64,000 nucleotides of DNA from Diphasiastrum complanatum (lineage: Eukaryota > Streptophyta > Lycopodiopsida > Lycopodiales > Lycopodiaceae): NCBI GenBank assembly GCA_029204225.1, contig CM055111.1, forward strand, positions 29,532,340-29,596,339, in the 5' to 3' direction. Positions 45,584 through 57,118 of the stretch are shown here, piece by piece (the stretch's first letter is position 1; every line of letters begins with the position of its first letter). A model generated the notes under the pieces. It was not told the DNA's origin and made no database searches. It saw nothing but the letters and a program-made list of their open reading frames with translations. A program made the translations under genes and the position numbers.

Positions 45584-46444
45584 TCAAGTCAACTATCCTA
45601 AGGTAATGTGCGCGTTCACACTCAAGAGTAGGTTTCATCACATGACAAGGAGACATTAAGCATAGTTGGGTATTATCTCAGAACGAGTAGCTCATTATAT
45701 AACATTCAACACCATTGAAGGAGATTTATATTAAGCTTAGCTAACATGCTCACTTGGGAATGGTAGATATTATATACATAAGCACAAAAAACATAAGCGG
45801 CATATCATTCATAATTTTAAACATTGAAATTGAAAAGGATGATACATTAATGCCATATGGGATCTTCCAGGATTACCATCATCCAAGATAATATGTTGTT
45901 GCAGGACTCGGGTTCCCAATGCTTTAAGGGGACTTTTTTAAAAGTTGAGGGTAGTCAATCTTTGTTAGTGGTTGATACAACCAACGAAACCTTGTACTTC
46001 AAAAGCTGGAAGTGTGAGCGTAGGAGTGGATGGAACTTCTATTACTGTTAACTTAGATTCTGAAGGTACAATTACAGCTGATTAGCTCATAATTGCATTT
46101 GTCTTCAAAGAAGTAGAGTTTGCCGAAGCTGGTTACCTGGATCTTGAAGGTTCATAGCTCAGTACAATTTCACATCAGTTGATATACACGAAAATGGTTG
46201 CCCCTGTGGCAGTCAACATTCTGATCCCTTGTGTGAGCTATGATCTGCACTAATGAGTATCTATCTGAACTACGGTTTGAAGGCAGCTCAACTGTCTGAA
46301 TTGGGGAAAAAGCAGCTTCCGTATTTTGGTCCTAATCAGGACATAACCATCTTTCTTAACTGGAAAATCATTTAGCTGTTGACAACTGTACACAACAATC
46401 TCTCATAAGACTGTAGAATCAACTAGTGAGATAACTCTCACAAC

Positions 46445-47783
46445 TTAGCTGTTATGGATATGGACTTCTTGAGGCAAAAGATGATATTCGATTCCAAGCT
46501 CTTGAAAATACTTTCTCATTTCCAGAATAAGGTCAGATCTGCGAATTTGTTTCTCAATAAAATTTTGATAGTTCATTCTATGTCTAACTGTCAAACTCAT
46601 CCTCATCTTGTTCATGTCCTCAATTTCGTGCACAATGACGGTATGATTTGCATACCAATGATGGGGCTTACTCTCGAGATAACTGCAAATACAAAATACT
46701 CTATCAGAAATGTCCTCATTGAACAATAATTGCCCGTCTTATTGAGTTCAAAGTGTTCAAGCAAAGAACATGTTCTAAGCATGTTAGAAGCATCGAAACA
46801 ACAGATTATAACCAGATCAAATAAACTAAGTGCATGTTCTATAATAGCAAACATGGGCTTTCGAATCACGCTATGGAGTATAAGGTGCCATATAGTACCT
46901 TGCAATCTTTGCTTTAAGAGCCGCAAGTTTCTCCATGGGGGTCCAAATATGGACTGAAAAATAAAAGGCATCGCCCATATCCGGGCTTCTATGAAAGTTA
47001 CTGATTGGCTTTGTTGCGAGTAGAGAGTTGGGATAGTAGATCTTCTCATTATCATAACGCAAAAATACAGTACTCAATATGTTCATTTCCTCCACAACCA
47101 TCTGTCCACCACATAAAAAACAATTGTGGTCAGTTTGATAGATGAGAACCTTCCAAGAATGTTACCACCTTTACCTGTCCATAAGGGTAAATGGACCCAT
47201 ATAGCTATGGATTTCATCACAAAGTTGGCAGGGAACTAGGAAAAACCTGAGTGTACAATTAGCTCTCCTTCATAAAAGTCTATTTTCAGGGATTTCCAGG
47301 TACCTGTGAATTTTTTAGCTTGGAACTTAAAAGTAACAATAAGAAAATCACTGACAGATGAGAGCATATAATTACTTGCTCCAATTACAAAAGGTTGAAT
47401 CACAGAGCAAAAGTCAAAACGAAGTGAAACGTAACTTAAGAAGGGTCAGTGTTTTAATGTGATACCTCCACACCATCGACAACGCAGCGGTCCCCAACAT
47501 CGAACGGATGCATAACAAAGAGGAATATAATTGCTTCAAAGAGCGTCTTGCACGTGTTTCCAAATATGAAAACTATCACCACCAACTGTGAGAAAATGAG
47601 CAGAAGCAGGTGGGTAGTGGCGATTCCAAGCACTAACAGCCAAATAACAATAATGAGCAATGCAATCACAACATCGATCAGACGATGGAGTTTGTTGACT
47701 GCAGTTCTAGTGTCGCTCAACGACAGAGCAAGCGCTTTTCGCTCCTTGTACACATTCACCTGCCAGGAAAGCCATACATGGCA

Positions 47784-47839
<56 letters not shown>

Positions 47840-50800
47840 TTCAGGTCATAACACAATTCAATGGTGATTATGTATTATGTAATGAGCCAAGTAAAGAGAA
47901 ATAAGCGAGCCTCGGAGGGGCCCAGACTATGATTCTTTATTGGGCAGATGACATGTTGCCCGGCTCATTCCATTGCATAATGCATAGTTGATGCATTTCC
48001 ACATGACCATATGCAGTACAACGGCTTTCTTTCTTTTTTTAAAATTTCACATTCTCGCTAAAGTCAAAGCTTTTGCTTTTCTATTTTCTTCTAACATTTC
48101 AATTTCCAAAGTGAAATGTTTTTTTAATCTTTTGACTTTGTCGAAGTTGGGAAATTCGCATTTTGGTACTTAGACAAGTTTCTCTTTGTTCACTGGTTTT
48201 CCTAGCACCCCCCCCCCCTCTTTTGAACAACAAATAAACTTCTATTCCATGCCAAGTTTAGGTATCAAATACTAAAAGCTTTTTGTCTTAAAGCTTTTGT
48301 CATAAATGTCATCCATCATCTCCTTTGATTGAATGCAGGTGATAGCTTTTTGAGAAAACCATTTACAAAAAGTGCACCTTCCTATTGGATTTTCTAGCAT
48401 TTATTGCTCTCACATGTGAACAATATGGTCTATAGTGACATAGCAAGCCTCTTTCTAACTTCCTCTCATATTTTTCTTTGCTTAAAAAGTGTCCAAATTG
48501 GTACTCTGTAGCAAAACTTATGATCAGCAATTTTTAGTTCAAAATTGAAAATTTTTTATTACATGTCCTTTGTGAAAAAAGTCATTTCTAAATCACTATG
48601 TATGTGTACAGACATAGCACAATGAGTTACAGTAGCCCTGAAGATGAAAATGGATCTGTACCATTTACATAAAAAGCAACTAAGAAATGAATTTTCAACT
48701 CAAATTAGGTAGTTTACGTAAAAAAAATTGATTTTTTTTTTTTAATCGATACATGTGAAACTTGTTGCATGCCATGGTTCAAAATCACTTTGACTTAGAC
48801 TAATGTGAAACTGAGAGTTTGACAAAGAAAATCAATTTTCCCAGTTCCAAACTATATTGAACTTGAATTCGAAAATCCCAGTTGTATAAATTTTTAAAGG
48901 GACCGAAATTGTTTCAAACTTTTTGTAAATGTGTTAATTAAAACAAAATTGGCTTAAAAAGTGAATGGCCTTACTGAGATGTATGCAGTTAGTCGATTTA
49001 CGAGGTCACAAGTAATTTCACTTACACTTGAAGATTTTTTGGATATGTCAACTAATATAACCAATTTTTTGTTCCAATTTTTTATTTTAGGTGATCAATA
49101 ATATCTGAGATATTGCAAGTCTAGAAGGAACGATTCTCATGCCGACCTATTTTTAGATTTTCCAACAGTTGAGTGCGACACCAATGAGATGAATAATCGA
49201 GATACTTTGCCGATCTAGTGGATGAAATTACTGTTAAATCAAGTCAAGACTCTATTTTCGTCAAATTTGGGTTTTGAACATGAACCATATTCAGGAGAGA
49301 AGAAAGAGAATAAGCTTGAGATGGTGGATAACCGACTAACAAAATGAAAAATTTGTTTTAGTCCACACAGAATTCCAAAAGAAAAGAAGGCAAAGAACAT
49401 TGTTTTATTTTTTCATGGTAAGTCTTCATCGTGGTGGCATGACTTGCAACCAAAACCTACTACATGGTGACAATTCATAAAAACTTCTAGAAAACCATTT
49501 GTGTTGCAAATTGTTGAATTTATGACATACATTAGGACCTAAAATGGATTCATTTAATCCTCAAGAGGGATTGGATGCATTGCTATTAAAGATTTTATCA
49601 TCTAATGCAAGCTAGAGTTGATCTTTCCTCATTAAGCAATCAAGAACAATTTATTATGACTAAAATGGCTTCACACATGTGAGAGGTGGCCTATTGTATG
49701 AACAAGGTCTAAGCATAACTACTACAAAGATTCAACGTCTCATCGAAATGCGTTTCGAACAAACAAACGCGTTTGAAACGCCCCGTTCGAAACGGGCCCG
49801 TTTCAAAACGCGTTTCTTACGTTCGAAACAATTGTTATAAAAATGCAATTTTTTTTTACTGAGGAAAGCCACCATACACAGTTTCTCCTCTTGAATTTGC
49901 ATTCTCTAGAGCATTCTCCTTAAATTGGATGTATCTACTTCGTACTAATCTTTCTATGACATGTCTACCCCAAAAAAAAAAACCCATTAAAACACAATTT
50001 TTTTAAAAAAATAAAACCCTAAAAAAATTTCTCGCTTCAAACTTTAACCTCCCGTTTTGAAACGACGTACGAAACAAACCCATGAAACATTGCAAAGGTT
50101 AAAGCAATGGATCACAAAAATTGTGAGTTTATGGGTTTACGAAATAAATTTTCATCATTCGCTGCCTCAATCACAAATTTAGCCTTCACGTCTTTTGCAT
50201 TCTCTTTGTGGCTTGTATTTGGCAATTTATCCTAGGTTTCTAGCTTATTATTGAAATGAATGCAGGTGACATGTGCTTCAATATGTTGATGATGTCTTAC
50301 GAATTGTGAAAGCCTATGATTCCACAACGATGGCATCCAGGAAACAATTTCAAACTAACCCTCTTCAGACATGTCATGAACTCTCACTAGATCATCAGGA
50401 TAGCAATAAAAATGGCAACATTGATTAGCCCTAGGGCACCACTTATAGGGATGGAAACTCACCTCCTACCTTGTATTTTTAATAACCCCACACTTTGATG
50501 TCATTTTTGAAGTCAACAACCTTGAGTCAACTTTAGCTTCATTCACTCGAAGCCCTAGAACACCATATACAATTATATTGGCCTATAATGACTATTGCCC
50601 AAGGTCCATTGACTTGTGGTTAGAGCTTGTTAATTAGGATCATAGCATACTTCTTCACTTATGAACACTTTTGTTCTAAAAAGTTGAAGGGGAATTCCTC
50701 TTTGGTCTTTCAAATATATTCTAAAAATCATGATCTTTTGAGTGACCTATTCATTGAATCAAGTACTAAAAGAGGATATTATTCTACATTCAATTTTTTC

Positions 50801-53800
50801 TCTTATCTAATATCTTTTAGGCTTGGTTCTAAAGGTATCATGCTCTAATGGTTCATTTTCATAGGGAATAACTACATGCACCCTTTCCAATTGTGCTTTA
50901 CAAAACTTGAGAGTAGAGATTGGATACATTAAGTCATTGTGACATTCATGGTTGGGTAGTCAGCAAGTCCCCTTGGAGAAGGTTGAACATTTGTAGCACC
51001 TATAGAACCTTCGCTGAGTAATTGTCAGAATGTTTTAGAACCTTCGCAGTGTTTTTAAGAACTTGTTTCACATTACTAAAGAGGTTTGTCAATCTTTTTT
51101 TCGAAAGCTAATTTGCCAAAATACCACCTTGTCTAACAAGCTATACAAAATCCTCTTTATAAGCTTGAAAATTGACTCATTTCACCCAAATGCTAGTGGA
51201 GCTCTTGTCAATTTTCCAACTAAAACTTTTTTCAGCTTTCAAACCAACCTTCTTGCTATCATTCCTACCATACATTCAAACTTGCCAACCTGTCAAAACA
51301 AGTTCTTTTTACCCGGTCTTCTTCTGAATATGATGAATCTGCAACCCCTGAATCGATTGTTTAGAGGCTTGTGCCTCTTGAACATGATATACTGGTGATC
51401 TCAAGCAATGAGAATGTTGTGAAATGGCTACAAATTGTTGAACCACTGCTCAAAACAATGGGTCTTCCTACAATTTTTTTTTATAATGCAATAAATCTGG
51501 AATTGGTATTCATGGTCTTTTGTACTTGGGATGAGACAAAACTCCAATTTTATATCCAATACTAAAAGATGACTCACAAGGTGTGAGTTTTTTAGGCCAC
51601 CCTTGCAGCTATAGGTATAGTCACGAAAACACTTCCTACCCCATCCCATAGGTTAGCAATAGGTTAAAAGACTTGCACACTTGTACTTGTTGATTGTACT
51701 GTGATCTTGGAGGTTGTTAGATCATCATGATTTTATTGGCTACTTTTGTTTGTGATCCTCTATCAATGATCTTGGTCAAAACTATTACATAGTGTTAGAG
51801 TTCGGTAGCACAAAGCAGGACAACCAATCGAGTAGAAGAGAGCATGCACAAAGGGCACTAGTAGGCTATGCGCATGGGATCCCATCCCCACCACCTAGCC
51901 ACCCACCTTCCCTTCAACCCTAGAAGGTTGGTACTAGAGAACAAGAGAAACTTTTCTATTTTGAGCTTGTATGGAGGCTAATAAGGATTTCTAATTAGCT
52001 TATGGGACATTTCTTGCACCTTCTTTGGGTTCCACAAGCTCCAACATACAATCAAACTCTCAAACGAAACGAAACAAAACTAGATGAAACGAAGTGAAGC
52101 GAAACGAAACTTGAACGAGCGTAGCAGGCAAATAGACTAACATACAGCTTACAATCTTCTCATAAAACAAGGAGAACATCAATATCAACCAAAATAATGA
52201 CTCAAAATCATACCACCCAATTGACCAGATTTTGCTTTGTGATTTGTCCACTTTCTGTTGCACCATCGAACAAGGCCATGCCCTTTGAAGCTTCATCTAG
52301 TTGCATAAAGTGCAGTAAATCATCTAGAATAATGTACCTGAAACGGAAAATGTAAAACGTAAAGGATTGTGTTGGCTTTTATCTCACTTCATATGTTTGA
52401 AGTGGATTAATTAATGCAAAGAACTTCATTCCTCTAGAAATTATGGTTTCAACATTGTGCATGATTTGTTTTATGAAAAAGGACCATAAAATGAAATGCA
52501 AAGTAGAGTATTATTTGGAAAAGCAGCATAAACCAATTATGAAATTTTGAAGTCCATAAAACTTTTCAAAAGCAATGTTTTAAAGCTCCTAAGATGTCCA
52601 TAAAGAATTTGGGGCAACACATTACACTTCATAAAATGTTAAAATCTAGGGACCATAAAAATATTTTCAGCCATAATGTAGACAATCCTTTACGTAATAG
52701 GTGATGCATTCATTTGAGGGCGTTCCGCTGAGGGGAGGCCCTCGTGATCCTGAGGACGTAGCCCGAAGGAAACGGGGCCTCGCTTGTTGGGAGCGCCCTC
52801 AAATGAATGCATCACCTGACATAAAGTACTATCCCTAATATTTTTACCCCCCTCTATCACCCTAAGACGCGCACACACAACCTAAATTACAAAGGAAAAA
52901 TATTAGCAGTGCAAGAAACGCACCCTAAATAACAAAGAAAAAATATGAGGAGTGCTTTATGGTTAAGAAAACTCGGTTTAGTGACCTTTACACTCAGCTC
53001 AATGGTCGTTCAATTATGGCTTGGTCATCCAAAGATTACTCAAAAGACCATTCCCAATACGTAATGGATTTTTGGTGACTATTCTGCCCATTTCTGAACA
53101 GATTAAAAAGCAGAATAGTCACCTGTTTTTTTTTTTTAATTATTGCAGATTTTGCCACGTGGCAGCATCGGATTGGTCTCAATTTTTTTTACTGTTGATT
53201 CTATTTGCACCTGCCACGTGGCAGCTAAGGATTGGTTTAAAAAGGGTCCAAAAATCCATTACGCAATGGAAGGGGCCGGGCAGAGGCCATTCTGCCTGGT
53301 AAGGATTTCCAGAATTTTTTTAGGCTCGGCCATGGCCTCTGCCCCGGCTCCTTCCATAATACCTAATTTATAGTCGCTGCCTTTTATGCCCATTTTTTAG
53401 AGTGCTTATCAAGTACAATGGACTACCCACTATTTTCAACATTAATTATGTTTTTTAGATTCAAATTCTGCTTCATGATGGTCCTATGAAAAAAGCTTAA
53501 CTCTGGTCATTATGTTTTTCCAATGCAAATTATACTACATAATGTCATGTGAAAAAAGCAGCACCTATGCACTTACCCAATGGAATGAGCCCACATTCCG
53601 TAATACACAATATTATTATCCAATCAAAACCCTTAACAGATGTAATCTTCCATGCATGCATGCAGCTGGAGAAATGAAGAGTAGTAAACATACTTTCTTC
53701 CAGGTTTTGCAACATTTTTGAGAACCTGCTTTGCAGCAACCTTCGCCTGCCACTCACTTTGGATCTGGACGTCATTACTGTCTGCAGCATCATCTAGAGT

Positions 53801-55795
53801 ATGAGTCAGGGTAGAGATTCCTGTGTGCCTCACTAAATTAACAAGCCTCTTCATATTCCAAGCAGATATATTTCTTTGGTTCATCCTCTGCAGGTGCTCA
53901 ATGCTGATCCCACTATCTCTATTGTTTCCCTCTTCCAAAACCTGCCGTTTGCTACCAATGAGCTCACTTTTTGTCAGAAGTATGCTCCTCCTGGGTGGAT
54001 CATCTAGGAGGCCCGAAACTGCTGAAATTTTTGCACCAGCTTTCCTCAAATTCGACACTTCTTCGAATAGCTCCTTCTGCTCATTGAATTTATGCTGGAT
54101 CTCTATGACAGGGGGACCAGAAAGCGTCTCCAAAATATATTGATTAAACAAGGACTCCTGGATTCTATCAAAATAAGTGCTTACATGGTAGGATGACGCC
54201 AAGACTTTAACCAAGAGGATCTTTATAAGCCAGATAAAAGCTCCAATGAGGAAACAAATCAGCACTTTTGTTACATAAGTCATTGCTCTGTGTTTCCACA
54301 TTGTGTGCTCCACCTTGGGATCTAACAGAAAGAGCCAAGCCAGCAGCACAAACATGAGCCACATGCAAGTTTGTACTCCCTTTTGTAAGCCAAAAACAAA
54401 ATAAAGGACACGCTTTCGCAGCAAGAAATTTTTTTCCACAAAAAAGACTATGACTCTTACTATCCAGCCAGACAATAGCCCGCCTCGGAAAATCACCATC
54501 ACCATGAGCACCCACTTCCAGATTTGCAAACCCCAGATCATCCTATGTTTAAAGTAGGGCATCAGAATGCTACACACCAGAGCCGCAAGGATGATGGCAA
54601 AAGCCAACCATTCAAGAATTGACCAAATATTCCATTTGCTGTTGAGGTATTCCTCTGGAAGATCCACATCCTTGAGGGGGTCATCTTCCTCCTCCACTTT
54701 TCCTAGAAATCCTGTTTTTAATGCCCCTGAGGTTTGTAGCTGCTGACCTGATCTCAGCAGTGTGGATTTGGGGCGGTTTCCCTGCTTCTGCTGTTCCTTC
54801 TCCAGCTGCCCAGAACTGCAAGGTTTCTTTTGACTCACAGCCAGAGGAGGATGCGGTTCTGCCAATCTCGACTTACTCTTCAGACGGTCAAAATTGCGAG
54901 CGGACAGTAAACGAGTTAGGTCCTTGACTACTTCTTGTGCACGATCCAATGGTGGTGGGCAGGCATCCCCGGCGCTGGATAGAGGCATGCTCCTACTTTC
55001 TCGTAAGCCCACCCCATGCGCGGACGGAATTGATGCTTTCGGAGCTGGATAAGGCTTGAATTTCATACCTTCTTCTTTGGGAGGTTGATGAACTGCATCT
55101 ACATACAAAGTGGAAATAGGAGGATAGTGGCACGTTGAGGATTTCCGGGATAGAGAGCTTCCCCTAGCAGCATCAGCCATCCCAAAACATTTCTCAGAAG
55201 CCTCAGAAACAGCGCAGATATCTCGCTCCACGAGTCTGCTATCAGAAGCGCCACATGAAAACTCCATCAAGTCGGTGTCAGGATCGAAAGAAACATCTCC
55301 GGATTCCCTCTGCCTTTGGAGGAATCGACCTATCAGCTTCATTGGGGGATCCACTGGCACCCCGAAGTAAAACCCTTCCTTCATCTCTTTAGCATCACTC
55401 TCATCAACGCTTTGCAAACTGCGCTTACCACACTCAATAACAGAAATGAAATCGTGCATTGAATCCCTCAGAGGAGGATCTTTCTCACGTCCTTCATCTC
55501 GCCTGTACCTTTCTTTACTAATTGGACTTCTCAATTTAGAGTAAGATGTCTGGGCATTGCGGCGATTGAGGCTCAAGCCTTCTTTTTTGCCATTTCCCAG
55601 TTTGCTGCTGTTTTCTCCCACACTGATGCTGTTTCCGTCGTCTACTCTAACCATAACTTCTTCTAATTCACTTCCTGCTCCTTCTGTGGGAGTTAGAAAC
55701 TGGGCATTCTCTTTGAGTGAATGTACACCATCATCGGGTGGGGGCTGCTGCAAATTTCTATATTCACTACTGCCTAATGTTGATTCGGTTTTCAT
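46445..55795 (-). CDS. MSL10-like: MscS-like mechanosensitive ion channel (class II MSL), right copy
   Basis: Exons from high to low: 55,795-53,694; 52,337-52,214; 47,759-47,466; 47,101-46,899; 46,682-46,445. All GT-AG, phases join, 986 aa. The protein is nearly identical to the left copy from TM1 onward, including FGNTCKT and MHPFDVGDRCVVDGVE. Differences: about 38 residues (RRDEGREKDPPLRDSMHDF...) retained before FGVPVDPP; the exon 4/5 junction codon gives Ser, not Arg; a TAA in place of a sense codon ends the protein at VHIHNS, ten residues early. The same frame stays open for 125 codons upstream of the chosen ATG, through a leucine-rich hydrophobic segment. A longer N-terminus starting near 56,170 or an internal ATG is therefore possible. 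I chose 55,795 because it matches the left start. The gene is tail-to-tail with the left copy. Confidence 0.9.
47788..47834 (-). repeat. (GA)n microsatellite, CT in gene sense, next to exon 3 acceptor
   Basis: Counterpart of the CT run at 7863-7905. It ends about 28 bases before the exon 3 acceptor of the right MSL copy. Confidence 0.92.
47871..47985. repeat. palindromic fold-back (MITE-like) element, AATGAGCC subtype
   Basis: The family words 'TATTATGTAATGAGCC', 'GGGGCCCAGACTATGATTCTTTA' core pieces and 'GCCCGGCTCATTCCATTGC' are present. The left arm is partly deleted. Compare 26,771-26,882. Confidence 0.7.
49738..49830. repeat. cluster of GTTTCGAAAC-type palindromes
   Basis: Words such as CGTTTCGAAC, CGTTTGAAACG and CGTTCGAAACGGGCCCGTTTC occur in a 90-base, locally GC-rich patch within an AT-rich intron. 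Overlapping dyads could fold into several alternative hairpins. No known element recognised. Confidence 0.6.
52699..52817. mobile_element. short element with ~28-bp terminal inverted repeats
   Basis: Ends AGGTGATGCATTCATTTG... and ...CAAATGAATGCATCACCT are inverted copies over about 28 bases with one mismatch. The centre is GC-rich ('CCTGAGGACGTAGCCCG'). The surrounding insertion absent from the left copy spans about 52,690-52,965 and appears bordered by TAAAG on both sides. A MITE-like non-autonomous element is the simplest reading. Confidence 0.65.
53050..53580. repeat. compound of fold-back modules
   Basis: The order is: GACTATTCTGCCCAT hairpin (about 53,077-53,122), two GCCACGTGGCAGC units (about 53,153 and 53,213), a fold-back with arms 'TGGAAGGGGCCGGGCAGAGG' (53,267) and its complement ending at 53,357, then the 'CTTCATGATGGTCCTATGAA' module. 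The same series occurs at 7440-7830 and, in part, 58,560-58,901. Confidence 0.75.
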
Positions 55796-56089
55796 CTTTT
55801 CTGATTCTTTCAAAGATTCAAAGAGAGGGTTAGATAGAGAATGAGGGACGTACAGCTGAGCAGAGAAGATTGTGAACTGCAGACTTATGAGTAGTACTCG
55901 AAGTAGAAGAAGAAGAAGAAGAACAGCAACTGAGCTTCTGTTTGCCAGAGCAATTGCTAAATTACTGGTGCTGCCTTTCACTGTACGTACCGATGAATAA
56001 AAGGCTGTCCCATAAAGTTTCCCGCTTTCTTCAACAAAGTGAGTATTCAGCTTCAATGAACGAAGGCATCGCATGCAGTTCGCAAGGTG

Positions 56090-56300
56090 TAATATCAATT
56101 CATTTATCCAGTTTGTACATTTCATTTGTTGCCAAAACCTGATTTCGAAGAAACATGTGACTATTTCCAAGTTTCGCTAGACAACAACGCTAAATATGAA
56201 GACATTTCTCTAGTTTGTGCATTTCCTTTGTTGTCAAAACCTGATTTCGAATAAACAATATTTGATGCTTTCCAGGTTTAGCTAGAGACAACCAACGCAG
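56090..56300 (-). repeat. two-copy ~105-bp tandem duplication in MSL right 5' region
   Basis: Counterpart of 671-878, with the CAAAACCTGATTTCGAA core seen twice (about 56,136 and 56,236). Stops interrupt the frame that is open in the left copy. Confidence 0.7.
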
Positions 56301-56779
56301 TGCCAAACTCCGTCCCCAGATTTTGTAATTTGGGATGAGGGAGAGATCGCCGTCGTTGATCTTCATGTGAGCGAGGTATAACTCAACCCAACTGTTGATC
56401 ATCAGTTATTGAGCAAATGCACATTGACAGAAAGGCGATCAATTGCACATTGACGATAGAGGGGGACCACCTGGGGGACCATGGTTAATGTAGTCCAGCT
56501 GTTTTCTATGGTGAGCTTCCACAGGCAATGAAGAAGTGGTGAATGGAACAGAAGGTTGTTGCATCCTCTAATCTTAGTTCTCGAGAGTGGTGCTGCTGCT
56601 ACACTTGTTGATGCCTAGTGTTTGTCTGCATATAGAGAAGAGAGAGCGAGAGGCCGGTGATTTCCAAGGACGTGCATGAATTTCCCGGCCATAGATATCA
56701 CATTCTGCGTCGATTGTCTCCACGTCCATCGTCTTTCCAATCCCTGATGCTGCTGCTGCTCCACGTTCCAGCAGTAGTC

Positions 56780-56781
<2 letters not shown>

Positions 56782-56832
<51 letters not shown>
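56782..56832 (-). repeat. (GA)n microsatellite, CT in gene sense
   Basis: A long GA run upstream of the right MSL gene, at the place of the TA run in the left copy. Confidence 0.95.
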
Positions 56833-56836
<4 letters not shown>

Positions 56837-57118
56837 AAACTTTGGTGTAAGGAGCACAAATTTCAAAATTTTGAATTTGCATGTGGGCTTCTCTCTTTCT
56901 CGTGCTTCGCACATATTTGCACTTTAACGATGTTTATACACACACGGACACGCACTAAGGGCCAAGTCCATTTCAATATATGGACTTTTCCCAAGTGCTA
57001 CTCGGCACAACTAGCCCTCTCCTTGTATTCACCTCTATAGTAGTTTTTGCATAGGAGTGCTTAGTGAACTCCAAGTGCTTAGTAGTTTTTGCATAGGAGT
57101 GCTTAGTGAACTCGGAGT

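Larger units (their letters stand above)
47760..52213 (-). other. MSL right copy, intron 2 content
   Basis: A 4.45 kb intron. It contains a CT-sense microsatellite by the acceptor (47,788-47,834), a fold-back element (47,871-47,985), an 11-base C run at 48,208, a GTTTCGAAAC cluster (49,738-49,830), and AT-rich sequence. About 51,710-52,200 is shared with the left intron. Faint retroelement-like peptides near 49,430 and 50,280 are too weak to call. Confidence 0.65.
52338..53693 (-). other. MSL right copy, intron 1 content
   Basis: A 1,356-base intron with a right-specific insertion containing a terminal-inverted-repeat element (52,699-52,817) and a block of fold-back modules (about 53,050-53,580). 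The modules are in the same order as those in left intron 2. The ends next to the exons align with left intron 1. Confidence 0.7.
45589..57118 (-). repeat. right arm of the inverted segmental duplication
   Basis: Reverse-complement match to about 100-10,223. 45,589-45,790 is present only here and lies between the gypsy insertion and the shared sequence. The outer end has a doubled 'TAGTTTTTGCATAGGAGTGC' (57,040-57,118), matching 110-160 on the other strand. Exons are far more conserved than introns between arms. Confidence 0.88.

Noticed and set aside
50275-50420. Possible RT motif (YVDDV context) in right MSL intron 2
   Set aside because: The four-residue match has no supporting RT motifs before or after it.
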